Shown here one piece after another: positions 33,489 to 44,292 of a stretch of 64,000 bases of DNA (position 1 is the stretch's first letter; the number at the start of each line of letters is the position of its first letter). Origin of the DNA: Liolophura sinensis. Lineage: Eukaryota; Mollusca; Polyplacophora; Chitonida; Chitonidae. The notes under the pieces were generated by a model that did not search any database, was not told the origin of the DNA, and worked only from the letters and a program-made list of their open reading frames with translations. The DNA lies in assembly GCF_032854445.1 (NCBI RefSeq), contig NC_088295.1:61115249-61179248 (forward strand), read 5' to 3'. The translations under genes and the position numbers were made by a program.

Positions 33489-33560
33489 GGAACTACGTTG
33501 GAGTAAGTGCACAAGCTCTGCGTTACTACTTGCCATAGCTGTAAACACAAACGATCTCAG
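33489..33560 (+). CDS. UBA-domain gene, candidate exon
   Basis: Strong acceptor ('CATTCTTTTGCCTCCCCAG') and near-consensus donor ('CTCAG|GTAAGC'). The 72 bp are open in one frame only ('ELRWSKCTSSALLLAIAVNT'), and that is the frame required by the phase-2 end of the 26357-26429 exon. It leaves in phase 2. No domain recognised; short and moderately hydrophobic. Confidence 0.5.
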
Positions 33561-35361
33561 GTAAGCTTGATTAATACATACATTCTTATTACTTTTTATG
33601 CATCTTTTACATTACATTCGCTCAAGCCAAATCCCTCACGAAGTGAGAAAAAGGGTCGAATTCTACAGGGTATATACTGTACGTGTTATCAGTTTCCGTG
33701 GAATCTTAAAAGTATCAAGAGTTGTACACCATCTTCGTTCATAAACCACATTCTTCGTCACAAGCGCACATATTTTACCCAAGCTCGTACTCATGAATTT
33801 AGAACTACATCATAGGCCATTGTATCCTTGATGGCAATTCTCCATGACCCCTGATTCAAAATCAGTTTCACTCACGTTAAGAGTCAGTCGTAGAACGTGC
33901 AGAGAACATGACACCGATTGGATGTTTTTATTCGCCGGCATGTACATATACAAATAAACCGCATTTTCATTGGCCAAATTCTGAACAGGTTATGCATATA
34001 CTGCTAACAACTGGATGACCGGGTGCATAGAAAAAAATTGAATTTTCCTATGCTACAAATCAAGTTCTTACAGAACTTGCAAAATGTTTCTACAGTAATG
34101 GTTCCTGTTTGACTATAACTTTGTGAGCAAAACCTTTGTATTTCACAAAAACAAAATATTGAAACTCGACGAATTTACCTAATCATTCAAGTCTGTATCC
34201 CTACATTATGTTCGAAATGGTGTAATGCCCTCATTACACTAATATTCTTACACCGGCACCTGTCCGAATGTTGTACGGCCAATATTTACAAACAGATCAG
34301 TTCACCCTTCGGGTCCAGATTACTAAAAAAGCCTTTCCCTGACTTTATATTGAACTTCTGAACACGGTTGTTCGCACTCAGACATTAAATTTTGTCATGT
34401 TCTCATGGCTATCAGACAAAAATATGGTAAACAGAATTACAGAGGGCATACACTATGTATTTACACTATGTATTTACACTATGTATTTACACTATGTATT
34501 TATGGATCCATAATCTAAACACATCAGTTATAATACTTCAAGTGTCCACTGGAATAATGCTGCATGGAAATGCACATTTGAACATAACACAATGCATAAT
34601 GTATAATAAAGAAAAGTATGAAAGAGACAATCGATTACTGTACCTACCCTGCAGGCCTGCATCGTTTCTAGCCTCACCGGCCTGACTCGAGGGGCCAGTT
34701 GTTCAAAAGTTAAGACAGGCTTAAATGTAAACACCAGTTACTCTTTTTCTGCGAAGTAAATGGCAGATTAGACTAAAGTTAATACTGCGTTCAAATCCTG
34801 ATACATTTTTGAACAATTGCGTTCAGCGACCTACAGGCGTTGTTCGTAGTTTCTGTACAAAATTTTGTAGTATATGGTACGGTTACTTTATTAATTAGAG
34901 GGAGCTGTTCGTGCAAGTGCTGCATGTGTGCTTGGAGTATGGTAGTTATTAGAACTAGCATGTAATTTTAAGCAAACGTTTTGACAGACTTAAAACGGTT
35001 ATGATTATAACCCCTTGTTTGGCATGAACTTCTAGAAATGTGGAATGAGTTATTCCTGCGTATAGGCCTACACTGATTATTCATGCTTATTTACCGTTCA
35101 TCACAAACTGGAATATCGGAGACTTCACTGTATTGCAGACGTAGTGTAAATGTTATACGTTGCTCCGAAAAAAAAAACAAACGCCTATCTTAACGAGGGA
35201 GCATGTTCGAACGAGTCCTGTATCTTGGCGTCTTTTCATCCGAACAGATGTAAGGGACGCACATTTCTGCGGATAAACGAGTCTCTTTCTGCAAGTCATA
35301 CTATTGATGGTAAACAGTATTTCCTAAGCTAAATGGATTCCTTTTTCAATTTTTGTTTCAG
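33561..35361 (+). other. intron 4 of the UBA gene
   Basis: GTAAGC to 'TTCAATTTTTGTTTCAG'. A 13-bp tandem repeat lies at 34451-34503; otherwise nothing recognised. Confidence 0.45.
34451..34503. repeat. 13-bp tandem repeat, 4 copies
   Basis: 'CACTATGTATTTA' four times head to tail, essentially perfect. Confidence 0.95.
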
Positions 35362-35422
35362 AATCACTGGGCTGTCACGTGGAGAATCCCACCAATTTTG
35401 CCAAATGTATACGACGTGCTAA
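35362..35422 (+). CDS. UBA-domain gene, candidate terminal exon
   Basis: Follows a long pyrimidine-tract acceptor. In the phase-2 frame supplied by the previous exon it reads 'ITGLSRGESHQFCQMYTTC' and stops at TAA 35420-35422. A second frame (needing phase 1, as a jump straight from the 22912-23028 exon would give) is open to 35465 and reads 'GCHVENPTNFAKCIRRAK'. The choice decides the C-terminus. In neither case is there a RING, unlike most IAPs. A poly(A) signal lies 1.1 kb downstream. Confidence 0.4.
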
Positions 35423-35453
35423 GTATATGATGCCGGGTGGCCTATTCCATGTT

Positions 35454-35732
35454 GACAGTAATTGATTTATTTATTTATTTGATTGGTGTTTTACGCCGTA
35501 CTCAAGAATATTTCACTTATACGACGGCGGCCAGCATTATGGTGTGTGGAAGCCCGGGGGAAACCCACGACCATCCGCAGGTTGATGGCAGACCTTCAAA
35601 CTAACGGCTGGAGAGGAAGCCAGCATGAGCTGGACTTGAACTCACAGCGACCACATTGGTGAGAGGCTCCTGGATCATTACGCTGCGCTAGCGAGCTAAC
35701 CAACTAAGCCACGGGGGCCCCGACAGTGATTG
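35454..35732 (-). mobile_element. full-length SINE-A with target duplication, in the 3' UTR
   Basis: Target repeats 'GACAGTAATTG' (35454-35464) and 'GACAGTGATTG' (35722-35732), one mismatch. On the + strand it reads as the reverse SINE: 'GATTGGTGTTTTACGCCGTA', 'ACGACGGCGGCCAGCATTAT', 'TTGAACTCACAGCGACCACA' (inverse B-box) and 'ACCAACTAAGCCACGGGGGC' (inverse A-box). If the UBA gene ends as proposed, it lies antisense in the 3' UTR. Confidence 0.95.
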
Positions 35733-36531
35733 GGATCACTAATGTGAATATTCGATGTATATTCATTACAGCTCATCCGTTGACTGAATCTGTGAGTGCT
35801 TTTAGTTTTTCACCTGTTTTAAGTCCGCATTTACAGGGCATCTGTAATATCTCACCATGTAATATTTCATCTTTTATATGTTTTACAAATGTTAGAGTGG
35901 TGGGTGGGGAGAAGGGTTGAAGGGAGTGGTATTTTTTATTCACAGGGAAAGAAAACCTTGAAACGGTGTTTTATTCCCGTCTCCGTACAAATGCCGTACG
36001 ATATGACTGAAATATTATGGCATTAATCGATGATCATCAATTCATGATCATTCATTCATGATCGCTAGTCAGAATAAATTTGATGCAACATGTGATCAAA
36101 CTATGGACTCAAAGCGTTCTTGATGGAAACTATTGTTAAACGTTCAAGGACTGTGTACATGGCCACCGTTTTTGCTTTTTCTTATTTATTGTTTTTTATT
36201 TTTGTTTACTTTTGACCGTTTTTTTGACCGTTTAGCAGAATCTTTCATGTGGTATGGAACCACTTGATTGCACAAGTTTGTTCTAAAACATAAGGTGTGC
36301 AAGAATATATGAATACTGCTTTATAACACATATAGTCAACATGACATATATTTATGACAGTATTCGAATTGTTGTCGAATATGATTTGTACAGTGTATGT
36401 AAAGTATAAGTATGTTTGTACATAGAATTGATGAACTGCATGTAAAATGTGACTGTTCTCAATTTAAAACACTATTGGGAGATATTATAAAATTGTACAC
36501 TACCTCGTCATTGAACGATGCTCAACTCCTG

Positions 36532-36537
36532 AATAAA
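36532..36537 (+). terminator. poly(A) signal of the UBA gene
   Basis: AATAAA in 'CTCCTGAATAAAAGAAG', followed within 20-40 bp by a GT-rich stretch ('TGTTCTCGTTGG'), the usual arrangement for cleavage and polyadenylation. Confidence 0.5.
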
Positions 36538-36559
36538 AGAAGAAAATGTGGCTTATTTG

Positions 36560-37109
36560 TTCTCGTTGGTTTTTATTGTTGAGTGCACCGACTGCATATA
36601 TACTACGAAAAGCTGGATTAATAACTGAGGTATGCTGATACTTATACGGTATGTGTGTCTCATACGTGTACACATCTAGGTCTAATCATTTTATGATCAT
36701 GTTCACGCTAAAAAAATAAAGCGAGTTTCAGAAGCTCAAGGCCGGCTGGGAAGTAAGCCTGCCATGCGCACTAGACACAGATAAGTGGTTTATACTGTCG
36801 TTTAGAATGTCTTGCTAAAAGCGACCTGCGGCACGAGAACGTAGGAAATCGCGCGCGACGCGCGATGCGAGATGCCCTAATCCGGCTTGCATACATTTCT
36901 GGACAGCAAGTATCCATTTCAGTCTCTGTATGCCTTCATCGTTGAATCTGACCGCCGTTCATACATGTATATTAAGTACAAAGTGTTTCAACACCGCTTT
37001 AAACATCACTCAAACAAAGAAATGAATGAATTTGTACGTAAAATTAACGACTCCCAGAAAAAAGACGCTGCACTGAAGATGTAGTAAAAAATTGAAAGAA
37101 TATGAAGAA
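36560..37109. other. intergenic gap between convergent genes
   Basis: Contains a CpG-rich island-like 40 bp near 36840 ('AAATCGCGCGCGACGCGCGA', a near-palindrome) and a 66-codon open frame at 36887-37084 (+, 'EFVRKINDSQKKDAALKM' at its end) of unknown nature. Confidence 0.4.
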
Positions 37110-37115
37110 TTTATT
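37110..37115 (-). terminator. poly(A) signal of the RING gene
   Basis: AATAAA on the - strand, about 136 bases after the stop codon of the RING exon. Confidence 0.5.
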
Positions 37116-37250
37116 TCATTAACAAACCAGATGAAATGCCATTATATCAGTTAAACAACTTGTCTCCTGAGGTGTAAGAGTTGCCAAGGATTTTATAACC
37201 TAATGGAATATTGATACACTGGCAAAATCTTTAAAATCTGTTCGAAGACG

Positions 37251-37441
37251 TTACGGAGCCAGGCGGACTCTAACCACTGTTCGTTTTTCTCGGCCACAAA
37301 CCGCACATCTGGCGGCCATAGAACAATGCCTACACAGTACGTGTCCACAGGGCAATACGGCAACGCCACGCTGACGTATAACACAGATCGGGCATCTCCA
37401 GCGTTGTGGAATGGACAGTCGCCGAGATGACCCATGGATAT
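37251..37441 (-). CDS. RING-finger E3 ligase, terminal exon
   Basis: RING domains bind two zinc ions and recruit ubiquitin-loaded E2 enzymes. The - strand acceptor 'TTTTTGTTCTATTTGTCCAG' opens a 62-codon terminal exon (phase 1) ending in TAA. It holds 'RWRCPICVIRQRG', 'VAVLPCGHVLCRHC' and 'RCAVCGREK'. The spacing C-x2-C-x11-C-x-H-x2-C-x2-C-x5-C-x2-C is a complete C3HC4 set with all eight ligands, followed by only ~13 residues. A short C-terminal RING with 'LPCGH' is typical of IAP, CGRRF1 and neuralized-type E3s; I cannot choose between them. It converges with the UBA gene, poly(A) signals about 570 bp apart. Confidence 0.82.
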
Positions 37442-37611
37442 CTGGACAAATAGAACAAAAAGAAAGTTTAAAAGAAAAGACAAGAAATAACATAACGTGA
37501 GTCATTCGGGAAGAGGGTTGAAAATAGACCTAAATGGCCGCAGCCGTGTGTTTCTCATGTGCTTGGTAATTCTATAAATCAATTTTCAATCTGGAATTCT
37601 GACGAGTTCAA

Positions 37612-37670
37612 GGGATGCACCTACGAAAGGAACGGGCGAGACCCTGGGATGCACCTACGAAAGGAACGGG
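37612..37670. repeat. 25-bp direct repeat, 34-bp period
   Basis: 'GGGATGCACCTACGAAAGGA' + ACGGG at 37612-37636 and 37646-37670, identical; a third start follows at ~37680. Lies in the intron before the RING exon. Confidence 0.9.
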
Positions 37671-38291
37671 TTAGTCAATGGGATGCGCCAGTCCATTGAT
37701 GCCTCAATTATCAATGCCTTTACAACCTAATGCTGGATACTTTATCGATGCATATATATAGTCATTTTGTTGAGTCTTTTCCCTGTGATGTTAACCCATA
37801 ATCATTCATTCATTCTTTCCTATTAAGCAACATGTGACTTCTACAATTATTGCATATGTATTATAGTCAACAGCATGCATATTTAAAACCTCATTGTTAA
37901 TAAGATGTTTCCCCTGTGACGTCATCGTTACATGTGCAATTATGTCACATTTAGGTAACGTAATTTTTGAGGAGGTGGGCCATTAGCTTTTACGTTCATT
38001 TGACTGTTTAAAGATATTAGCTAAGTGTGACATAATAGCAAAACAAACTTTGACGTCACTCGTTTCTCTATAAGCAGTCGTAAAGTCGCTCGCGTTGCGT
38101 CTTGCATGACAAGATATTGTGCAGACACACGTCACCGTAGCACTCCAAAGCTTAGGCGAGATAAGGTGAGGGGTTCTGGCACACTGGCTCAACTAAAAAC
38201 TTTTAGTGATTTTACGGTAGCTGCAAACGGTAGCGTTGAGATAACTATGCAACATTCGGTCTAACAACTATCCTAAAGTCACACACTTTAC

Positions 38292-38430
38292 CTCTACTGA
38301 GACTGCACATCTTGTCTAGTCCAAACTCACAGGCCTGCAGAATCGATAGATTGTCAACAAAACCAAGGTCACAGCAGTGAGGGCGACGAAATCTGTACTG
38401 ATCCACGGCGACACAAGTCGGGCTTGAACT
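38292..38430 (-). CDS. RING gene, candidate preceding exon
   Basis: On the - strand a frame open for 46 codons ends at 'AGTAGAG|GTAAAG' in phase 1, exactly the phase of the RING exon. It reads 'DLGFVDNLSILQACEFGL' and 'DKMCSLSR', continuing after splicing into 'DIHGSSRRLSIPQRW'. The text is protein-like but matches no family I know. A competing frame in the same DNA reads a membrane-helix-like 'FVALTAVTLVLLTIYRF' and stops at a strong donor (CCT|GTGAGT, 38331), with an ATG at 38522 but a stop between. Which frame is used is open; the phase match favours the first. Confidence 0.4.
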
Positions 38431-38522
38431 TCAACCTCGTGTGTCAGGAAGACTGAAAAGCTATCACCTTGACTTCACTCGATCACGACCAGCTCCCTGT
38501 CCGATGTAATCTGGATGACCAT

Positions 38523-39644
38523 TCTTAATCAGGCTTTAGGACTGGGTGTCTCACGAATACCTCACGAACTAAATCATGGTTGTTTGTTAGCTGCATGGCG
38601 CTGTTCTCGCTGTCTCGATGGCAAGAATCGATCCGCTGAGTTCTGAAGGCCGTTTAGGGTGTGAAATTCTTGTACATATCAGGCGAAATTACTACAGCTA
38701 AACGAGAATTGCGGGTTATTAGACAGACTCGTGTTCACGTGACATCATATCAGTTCGGGGAAAACTTGAGTTCAAAGACGAGGTTTAGCATTTCACAAAC
38801 TGAATTCACCGCTCAGGTCCTTGTGAAAGTTTAGGTTCGGTTGGTCGGGCTCCGAGCGCTCGGGTTTTCTTACACCACTGAACTTGATCTTCGGTAAAAT
38901 TCGTCTTTGCAGTGTGGAAAATTTTCGTGTATGTTGTCCAGATCTTTATCAGTCTTCAATAAAAATATCTGGCGTCCTTAAACTAAAACCCAGTAAAACA
39001 TGTTTGTGTGTTGTTTATAAATCCTGCACTGGCCTACACGTAGCTTAAATGATAGGCACTACTGATTTTTTTACTCACCTATGAAGCCGTTAGTGTCAAT
39101 CATGGCGCTGTTGGGATTAACTTTTGTCTGTTTGAACCTCTATTTGACACTCCTCACGGATTTGTCTTAAGCTGAAATGCATAACCGAAAGCAAGCATAA
39201 ATCCAAGAGTAACCGAGGTGTTGTTTGTCAGCATCAGTATTTCATTTGTTGTCAGCTGGTATCTATCAAGTATGTGTGTAGCTTATATCATTGTGTAAGA
39301 TGTCACTTGAGATAAGTTATCGCAGGCGTTTGCAACATCAACGATGTAACGTACACTGATAACTGCGTACTCTGATAAAACTCGATTTCATGAAGCCCAA
39401 AATCTAAAACCAAATCCAAATACAAACGTAAAGCTAAAAAAAACATAAAACAAAAACAAAACATTTTTCTGTTAGTTTTCCCGATGTTCCATACGTATGG
39501 CCACATATGAAAATTACATCTGACACTAAGAGACAATGACTCCATGCGGTAACACTGTGAGTCTGCTGTGCATGGTCATCTAGGCCTGAATGTTGCAACA
39601 TTCTGTGTTTCATTATTCCTGCTACGTGTATAAAAAATGTGCCT
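38523..39644. other. no further exon recognised
   Basis: Upstream side of the RING gene; it may contain its 5' end. No BIR or UBA coding was seen on the - strand here. Confidence 0.4.
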
Positions 39645-39740
39645 GTTTCACGTAGATAACGGCGGCTAGCATTATGGTGGGATAAAACCAGGGACCACAC
39701 ACGACCATCCTCAAGTTGCTGGCAGACGTTCCCATGCAAG
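39645..39740 (-). mobile_element. SINE-A, internal fragment
   Basis: 'ATAACGGCGGCTAGCATTAT', 'GGTGGGATAAAACCAGGGAC' and 'CACGACCATCCTCAAGTTGC' + TGGCAGAC. Confidence 0.75.
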
Positions 39741-41349
39741 CCCGAATAAGGCGGGATGAATGGGTTTAATATACATGGATATCCCTATGGCTAGAAATCA
39801 ATTCAGTGTCGTATTTCACTACATTTCGAGTGTTAGACTAAATAAAATTATAATACAAAGCCTATGGACGCACATTGACTGCTTAGAAGAAAAACCCGCG
39901 ATATGTATACGTTATACAATTCATGATAAACACCCATGCACTTACCTAATCCTGATATTAGTCCGACTTTCATACGTATATGTACGCGCTGTGTGTGACT
40001 GAATGGTTATTTGATGGTCCTGCCCACTGGTGAAGTGAAGTGATTGTATAATGACAGTAACCGGGGCCTCTCAATGCTGACACACAGGCACTATCTTCGA
40101 ATTGTGTTACAGGCCTAATTCTTTTCCTGAGCATATCACAGAAATATATGAGGAATTCCCCCGGACGTGTCTATATCGGGGAAGAGGCGCTTCAACTCCT
40201 CCCATAGCCTATATATCGCAGCGTACCATGTAATATATGGCATCTAATCAATACGGCCGTCTTTACACACATGACACCGGGTTGAAACTGTTGAAAGCTT
40301 TTACATTTACGTGGGGATGCCGCATTTCTTCATTATTGTCTCTGGGTCAAAATAGATCTATGAGTCTAAAACATTACATTAAAATTGCTTCTAAATGTGT
40401 ACTACACAGTCTTTTGATGAGACATTATATAGACTTGTACAATTTGCACTGGTGAACGCCATTTTTTTTAGACTCAGTAATCCAGTTTTTCTCAGATTTC
40501 AAGAGAAGAATTTACTGTTCTTTCCATGTTACACGTGGACATTCCGACCACGGCATATAATGAGTATACAGCTACATCAAAATAAGAAAACTCAGGTATA
40601 ATGTTGCAATAGTCACATGCAGGATAGTGTTAATGTATTTTGGTGCATGTAACATTAAATTTTAAAGGTTTTGCATAGCCGAAAGCAAGCATCAAACCTG
40701 GTTTCACGCAGTGTTCTAGCGTGAACTGATACGAATGTGTCAGTGTGTGTAATCCGAGTGCAGTGTTCTCGTGTCCGCTGATACGAATGTGTCAGTTCAA
40801 AAAGAGTAGAGAGGGCGTTTTATTTCAATATCGTTCTTGCCGCAGCCTGTTTCAACCCTGGAGAAATGGGGAGTGGAAATCTTGTCTAATTATAAGAGGC
40901 CGTAAGGGAGCCTGCCGTCATGCCGCGCAGGTCGCGACACAGCATTCACCAGCTTTTTGTACCGTACTCGTGTCGTCCTGAACTCAGACCCCTTGTTAGG
41001 CAAATGGCTCATGTTTTCAATAGTAAGAAGCCCACATTAAATGAGAGAATGTCAAAAATTTATCCGATGAATCCTACCGACATATTGAAAGACCGTTCAT
41101 AGAGCCATTGAGTTAAAGTTATAATTCAGCACCCTTCAAATTAAATTCTGTGGGGTCGCCGGGATGAAAAAAAGAACAGACTTCAGCTCACTGTGGAGAG
41201 CATCGTTCAGGTCTTTCTTCTCGTTAACAGTCATCATTACACGAGTGTGTTGACTTTTTGTCGTGACTTTTGGTCTTCGATCGGGTCTTTTAACGCAAAC
41301 GCGTAATATTTTGAAGGGATAGGCCTCTACAAATCGATGTATTCACCAC
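39741..41349. other. no gene seen
   Basis: Several 60-80-codon open frames (39760, 40237, 40745, 40920) show no family resemblance or shared splice phase. Confidence 0.4.
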
Positions 41350-41815
41350 TTAATAAGCCACTTAAAACTATAAATAAATATACTTTCATTTACATTTGTA
41401 AATTTTTGCGAAAAAAGTTAAAGGTTTGTAAACATTTGAATTTTAAGGTGGACTGTATGGACCATACTACCAGGGTTTAGGAGCTTTGACATCACAGGAA
41501 GTTTTTTCAACCCTATTCACGACACTGAAGGTTAGAATAACTCTTTTTACCCTTGAGTAAATGATGAAATAATGTTCCCCAAAATTCCCTCCTCCGGGTG
41601 AACATCAGGAAAGAAAGGTGATGTGACGTCAGAGTTCCTAGACACTGTCAGTATGTCACGTAAAGCCCACCACAGTATTCAAATATTTGACTACCTTTCA
41701 ACACTCCAGAAAAAAAGATCTGGAAAAAAATTAAATAAAAATATTTTTACATATAGTTTTCTTAATTCTGTGTGATGAGCCTTACTTCACATTTTGACTT
41801 TCTTTTACTTGAACA
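41350..41815 (+). repeat. unclassified dispersed repeat, copy 1
   Basis: Shares its order with 42755-43215: 'TTATGGACCATAC'-type block ('GTATGGACCATACTACCAG' here), 'GGAAGTTTTTTC', 'AACTCTTTTTACCC', 'ATGTGACGTCAGAGTTCCTA', 'CAAATATTTGA', 'CTTTCAACACTC', then a diverged AT-rich part and 'TTTTGACTTTCTTTTA'. No coding, no inverted ends recognised. Confidence 0.75.
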
Positions 41816-42754
41816 GTGTTACACACCACAACAACCAATTTATCAAAATACTCGTCAGAAGAAATATACTATAGTGACCATATTTAAATTATGAACTAAT
41901 TAAATCTTTTCTAATTATATTACATCATCTTGTAAGACAATGGCATGGACAAGAACGCGCGGAATATTTTAGATTTTGAACCTTTGACGCAGGCTATGAA
42001 ACAAAGTAAGCCTTGTGCATTGCTCTAGGGCACCCTACCGACATTGTTGAAAATTTCTTCGAACAACAATGTCAATTTGTTATCCAAATATACGTTTTTT
42101 ATCGGTTACATTTGTTTAGCAGTTTAATGATATAAAATAGGATATTTCCAAAAAGCGCAGGTGGAGTGACCTGCATTAATTAGACATGAGTGTTGCTCTA
42201 CATGATAGTTTGTACATATAATAAATATGCGTGTTTTAGTCCATGCCATTGTCTTTGAACATAATTAGATCAACCTTAATTACTGGTGCTTTTATATATG
42301 TTGTACATATCCACTGTTTAATAATGATTATTTTAACTCTTTTATTGTTGGCCTATATTTAGTATGAAGCAAGATATGATCAAAACAAATTTGCCGATCT
42401 CTGAAATCAGGAGACTTCTAACTTGTTATCGTTTTGTTTATTCACCTTCGAATCCCTCTGAGTTAATCACGAAGAGGGGGGAAATCCACTACATTGCGTT
42501 CCCACTTATGTCGTCAATTTCTTTTCTTATGTATATATACCAGCGGACCTCTTCTTGGGCAGAAGTGGAAATTTAAACGCTGGGCATCACCTTACATTTG
42601 AAGACATTCAGTACATCCTGATCAAATCATATACATGGATGAGCAGTTGATCATATGTCACATTCTGTTTTTTTTTTTTTTGACTGATGTCATGGGCGTC
42701 ACATCATCAGTTGCCTATGATCCCAATCTGTTTAAAGGACAAGACCGCTAAAAA
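41816..42754. other. spacer between the two repeat copies
   Basis: No gene; a 70-codon frame at 42364 is unrecognised. Confidence 0.4.
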
Positions 42755-43215
42755 TCGACGAAAAATAAACCACTTCCATAAATATGCTTCGATTTATTTT
42801 TCAGATTTTTGGGAAGAAAGTTAAAGGCCTTCAAACGTTTAAGTTCTAAGGTGGGCTTTATGGACCATACTATCAGAGTTTATAGGAGACTCTGGCTTTA
42901 AAGGAAGTTTTTTCCACCTCTAATCACGACACTGAATGTTGTAGTAACTCTTTTTACCCATAGATAAAAGGTTGCTGAAATAATGTTCTGAAAAATTCTT
43001 CCCTTGTGGTGAACATCGGGAAAAAACGTGATGTGACGTCAGAGTTCCTAGATACCGTCAGTATGGCTCTTAGTGAGCCCACCATAGAATCCAAATATTT
43101 GAATGGCTTTCAACACTCTTGAAAAATAATAAAAGAAAGAAAGTATAAAGTTTTCAGTAGTATGTATGACGACAGTTACAATGGGCTTCATATTTTAACT
43201 TTCTTTTAGTTTAAA
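42755..43215 (+). repeat. unclassified dispersed repeat, copy 2
   Basis: Same order and orientation as 41350-41815, about 1.4 kb away. By eye about three quarters of positions agree, and 'GATGTGACGTCAGAGTTCCT' is perfectly shared. Confidence 0.75.
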
Positions 43216-43409
43216 CTCGACATTTTATTTTATATATGCTCAGCTGGATGGTGCTGAGGTGAATTAATGTGGAAATGTACTACATGACTATACATGTAGG
43301 CCTATATCACGCCTGCCCACATATATATGTCCTCTTAAGACCAGACTTCATTTTCGGAATTTGCAGATTGATACGGTACCTATAGTTACATGAACATTAT
43401 AATTTGAAT

Positions 43410-43682
43410 AAAATCAGTCTGGGGGCGTCCCTCGACGAGGTGCATGGCGCAATGACCCATGAGCCTCTCATCAATGCGGTCGCTCTCAGTTGAAGTCCAT
43501 CTCACGCTGGCTTCCTCTTCACTTAGGTAGGAAGGTCTCCCAGCAACATGCGGATGGTCGTGGGTTTTCCCCGGGCTTTGTCCGCCCCCCCCCCCCCCCT
43601 CCTTAATGCTGGAAGCCGTCGTATAATTGAAATATCATTGAGTACGGCGTATAACCCCAATCAAATAAATAAAATCAGTTTG
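43410..43682 (+). mobile_element. SINE-A with target duplication
   Basis: Flanked by 'AAAATCAGTCTG' (43410-43421) and 'AAAATCAGTTTG' (43671-43682). The body is complete but the tRNA-like head is worn ('GGGGCGTCCCTCGACGAGGT'). A stretch of about 16 C has expanded within the 'CTCTGCCCGGTTTCCTCCC' segment. Confidence 0.88.
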
Positions 43683-43925
43683 TTTGTGTACATGCATGCA
43701 CGGCTGACGTTCACAAATGTACACAAATATACTGATTTTATAAACTTTTTAACACATTATAATCTCAAGCCAAAGCACTTGTCAACAAACTTATGGTATA
43801 ACATTAGCGGTAATCGAAGAAGATTATATTGGCTTTCCCATGTTATATTTTATATATAAATACTGTGTAAGTCGAGTGGTGATTTATTTCCATATTGATA
43901 GCAGCATGTAATAATGAGAATCCAG

Positions 43926-43990
43926 GACAAAAGTCTCGGCGGACGAAAGTCGCGCGGACCAATGCATTTGTCCGGCGGATAAAAACTCCA
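43926..43990 (-). repeat. 'GTCCGCCGG' short tandem motif, minus copy
   Basis: On the - strand: 'TTTATCCGCCGGAC', 'CTTTCGTCCGCCGAGAC' and 'TTTTGTCC', about 20 bp apart. The same motif is at 49337-49397 (+). The LTR element has inserted beside it. Confidence 0.65.
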
Positions 43991-43996
43991 CTCGAC

Positions 43997-44262
43997 TGTG
44001 ATATTGTCATAGTTTGCCACGTGCATTTGTTTACATCATAGCACATGTGTATGTTCACATCACATGATCAGCTCCCCTATATTAATATTCATGACGTTGC
44101 ACCATAGCTGTTGGCTAATATTACGTAAGTAACATACTGCGGGACTGTTTAAGGTGATGAAGTGAGTGGAATAGAATGACTGTCTGAATGGAGACGCTGT
44201 TCCGAGTCCTTTACTTATTTATACTTTCTTACGTTCAAAGACGTTAACACAAAAGTATTACA
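43997..44262 (+). repeat. 5' LTR of Ty3/Gypsy element
   Basis: Starts TGTGATATTGTC, ends AGTATTACA; 266 bp; matches the 3' LTR (268 bp) along its whole length with about two dozen differences by eye, so the insertion is old. The preceding TCGAC and the CCGAC after the 3' LTR are probably the 5-bp target duplication with one change. Confidence 0.95.
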
Positions 44263-44279
44263 TGATGTCAGAAGTTCAG
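44263..44279 (+). other. primer-binding site
   Basis: 'TGATGTCAGAAGTTCAG' directly after the 5' LTR resembles TGGTGTCAGAAG, the complement of a tRNA-Leu 3' end used by many Ty3/Gypsy elements, with a change in the third base. Confidence 0.6.
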
Positions 44280-44292
44280 AAGAACCCTCGAG

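Noticed and set aside
33489-33502. 14-bp microexon between the acceptor at 33488 and GTAAGT at 33503
   Set aside because: The longer 72-bp exon using the donor at 33561 keeps the frame open; the microexon would need an extra unsupported junction.
36887-37084. 66-codon frame ending in a charged stretch, between the convergent genes
   Set aside because: Protein-like at its end, but isolated, without splice signals or family match; mentioned only as part of the gap.
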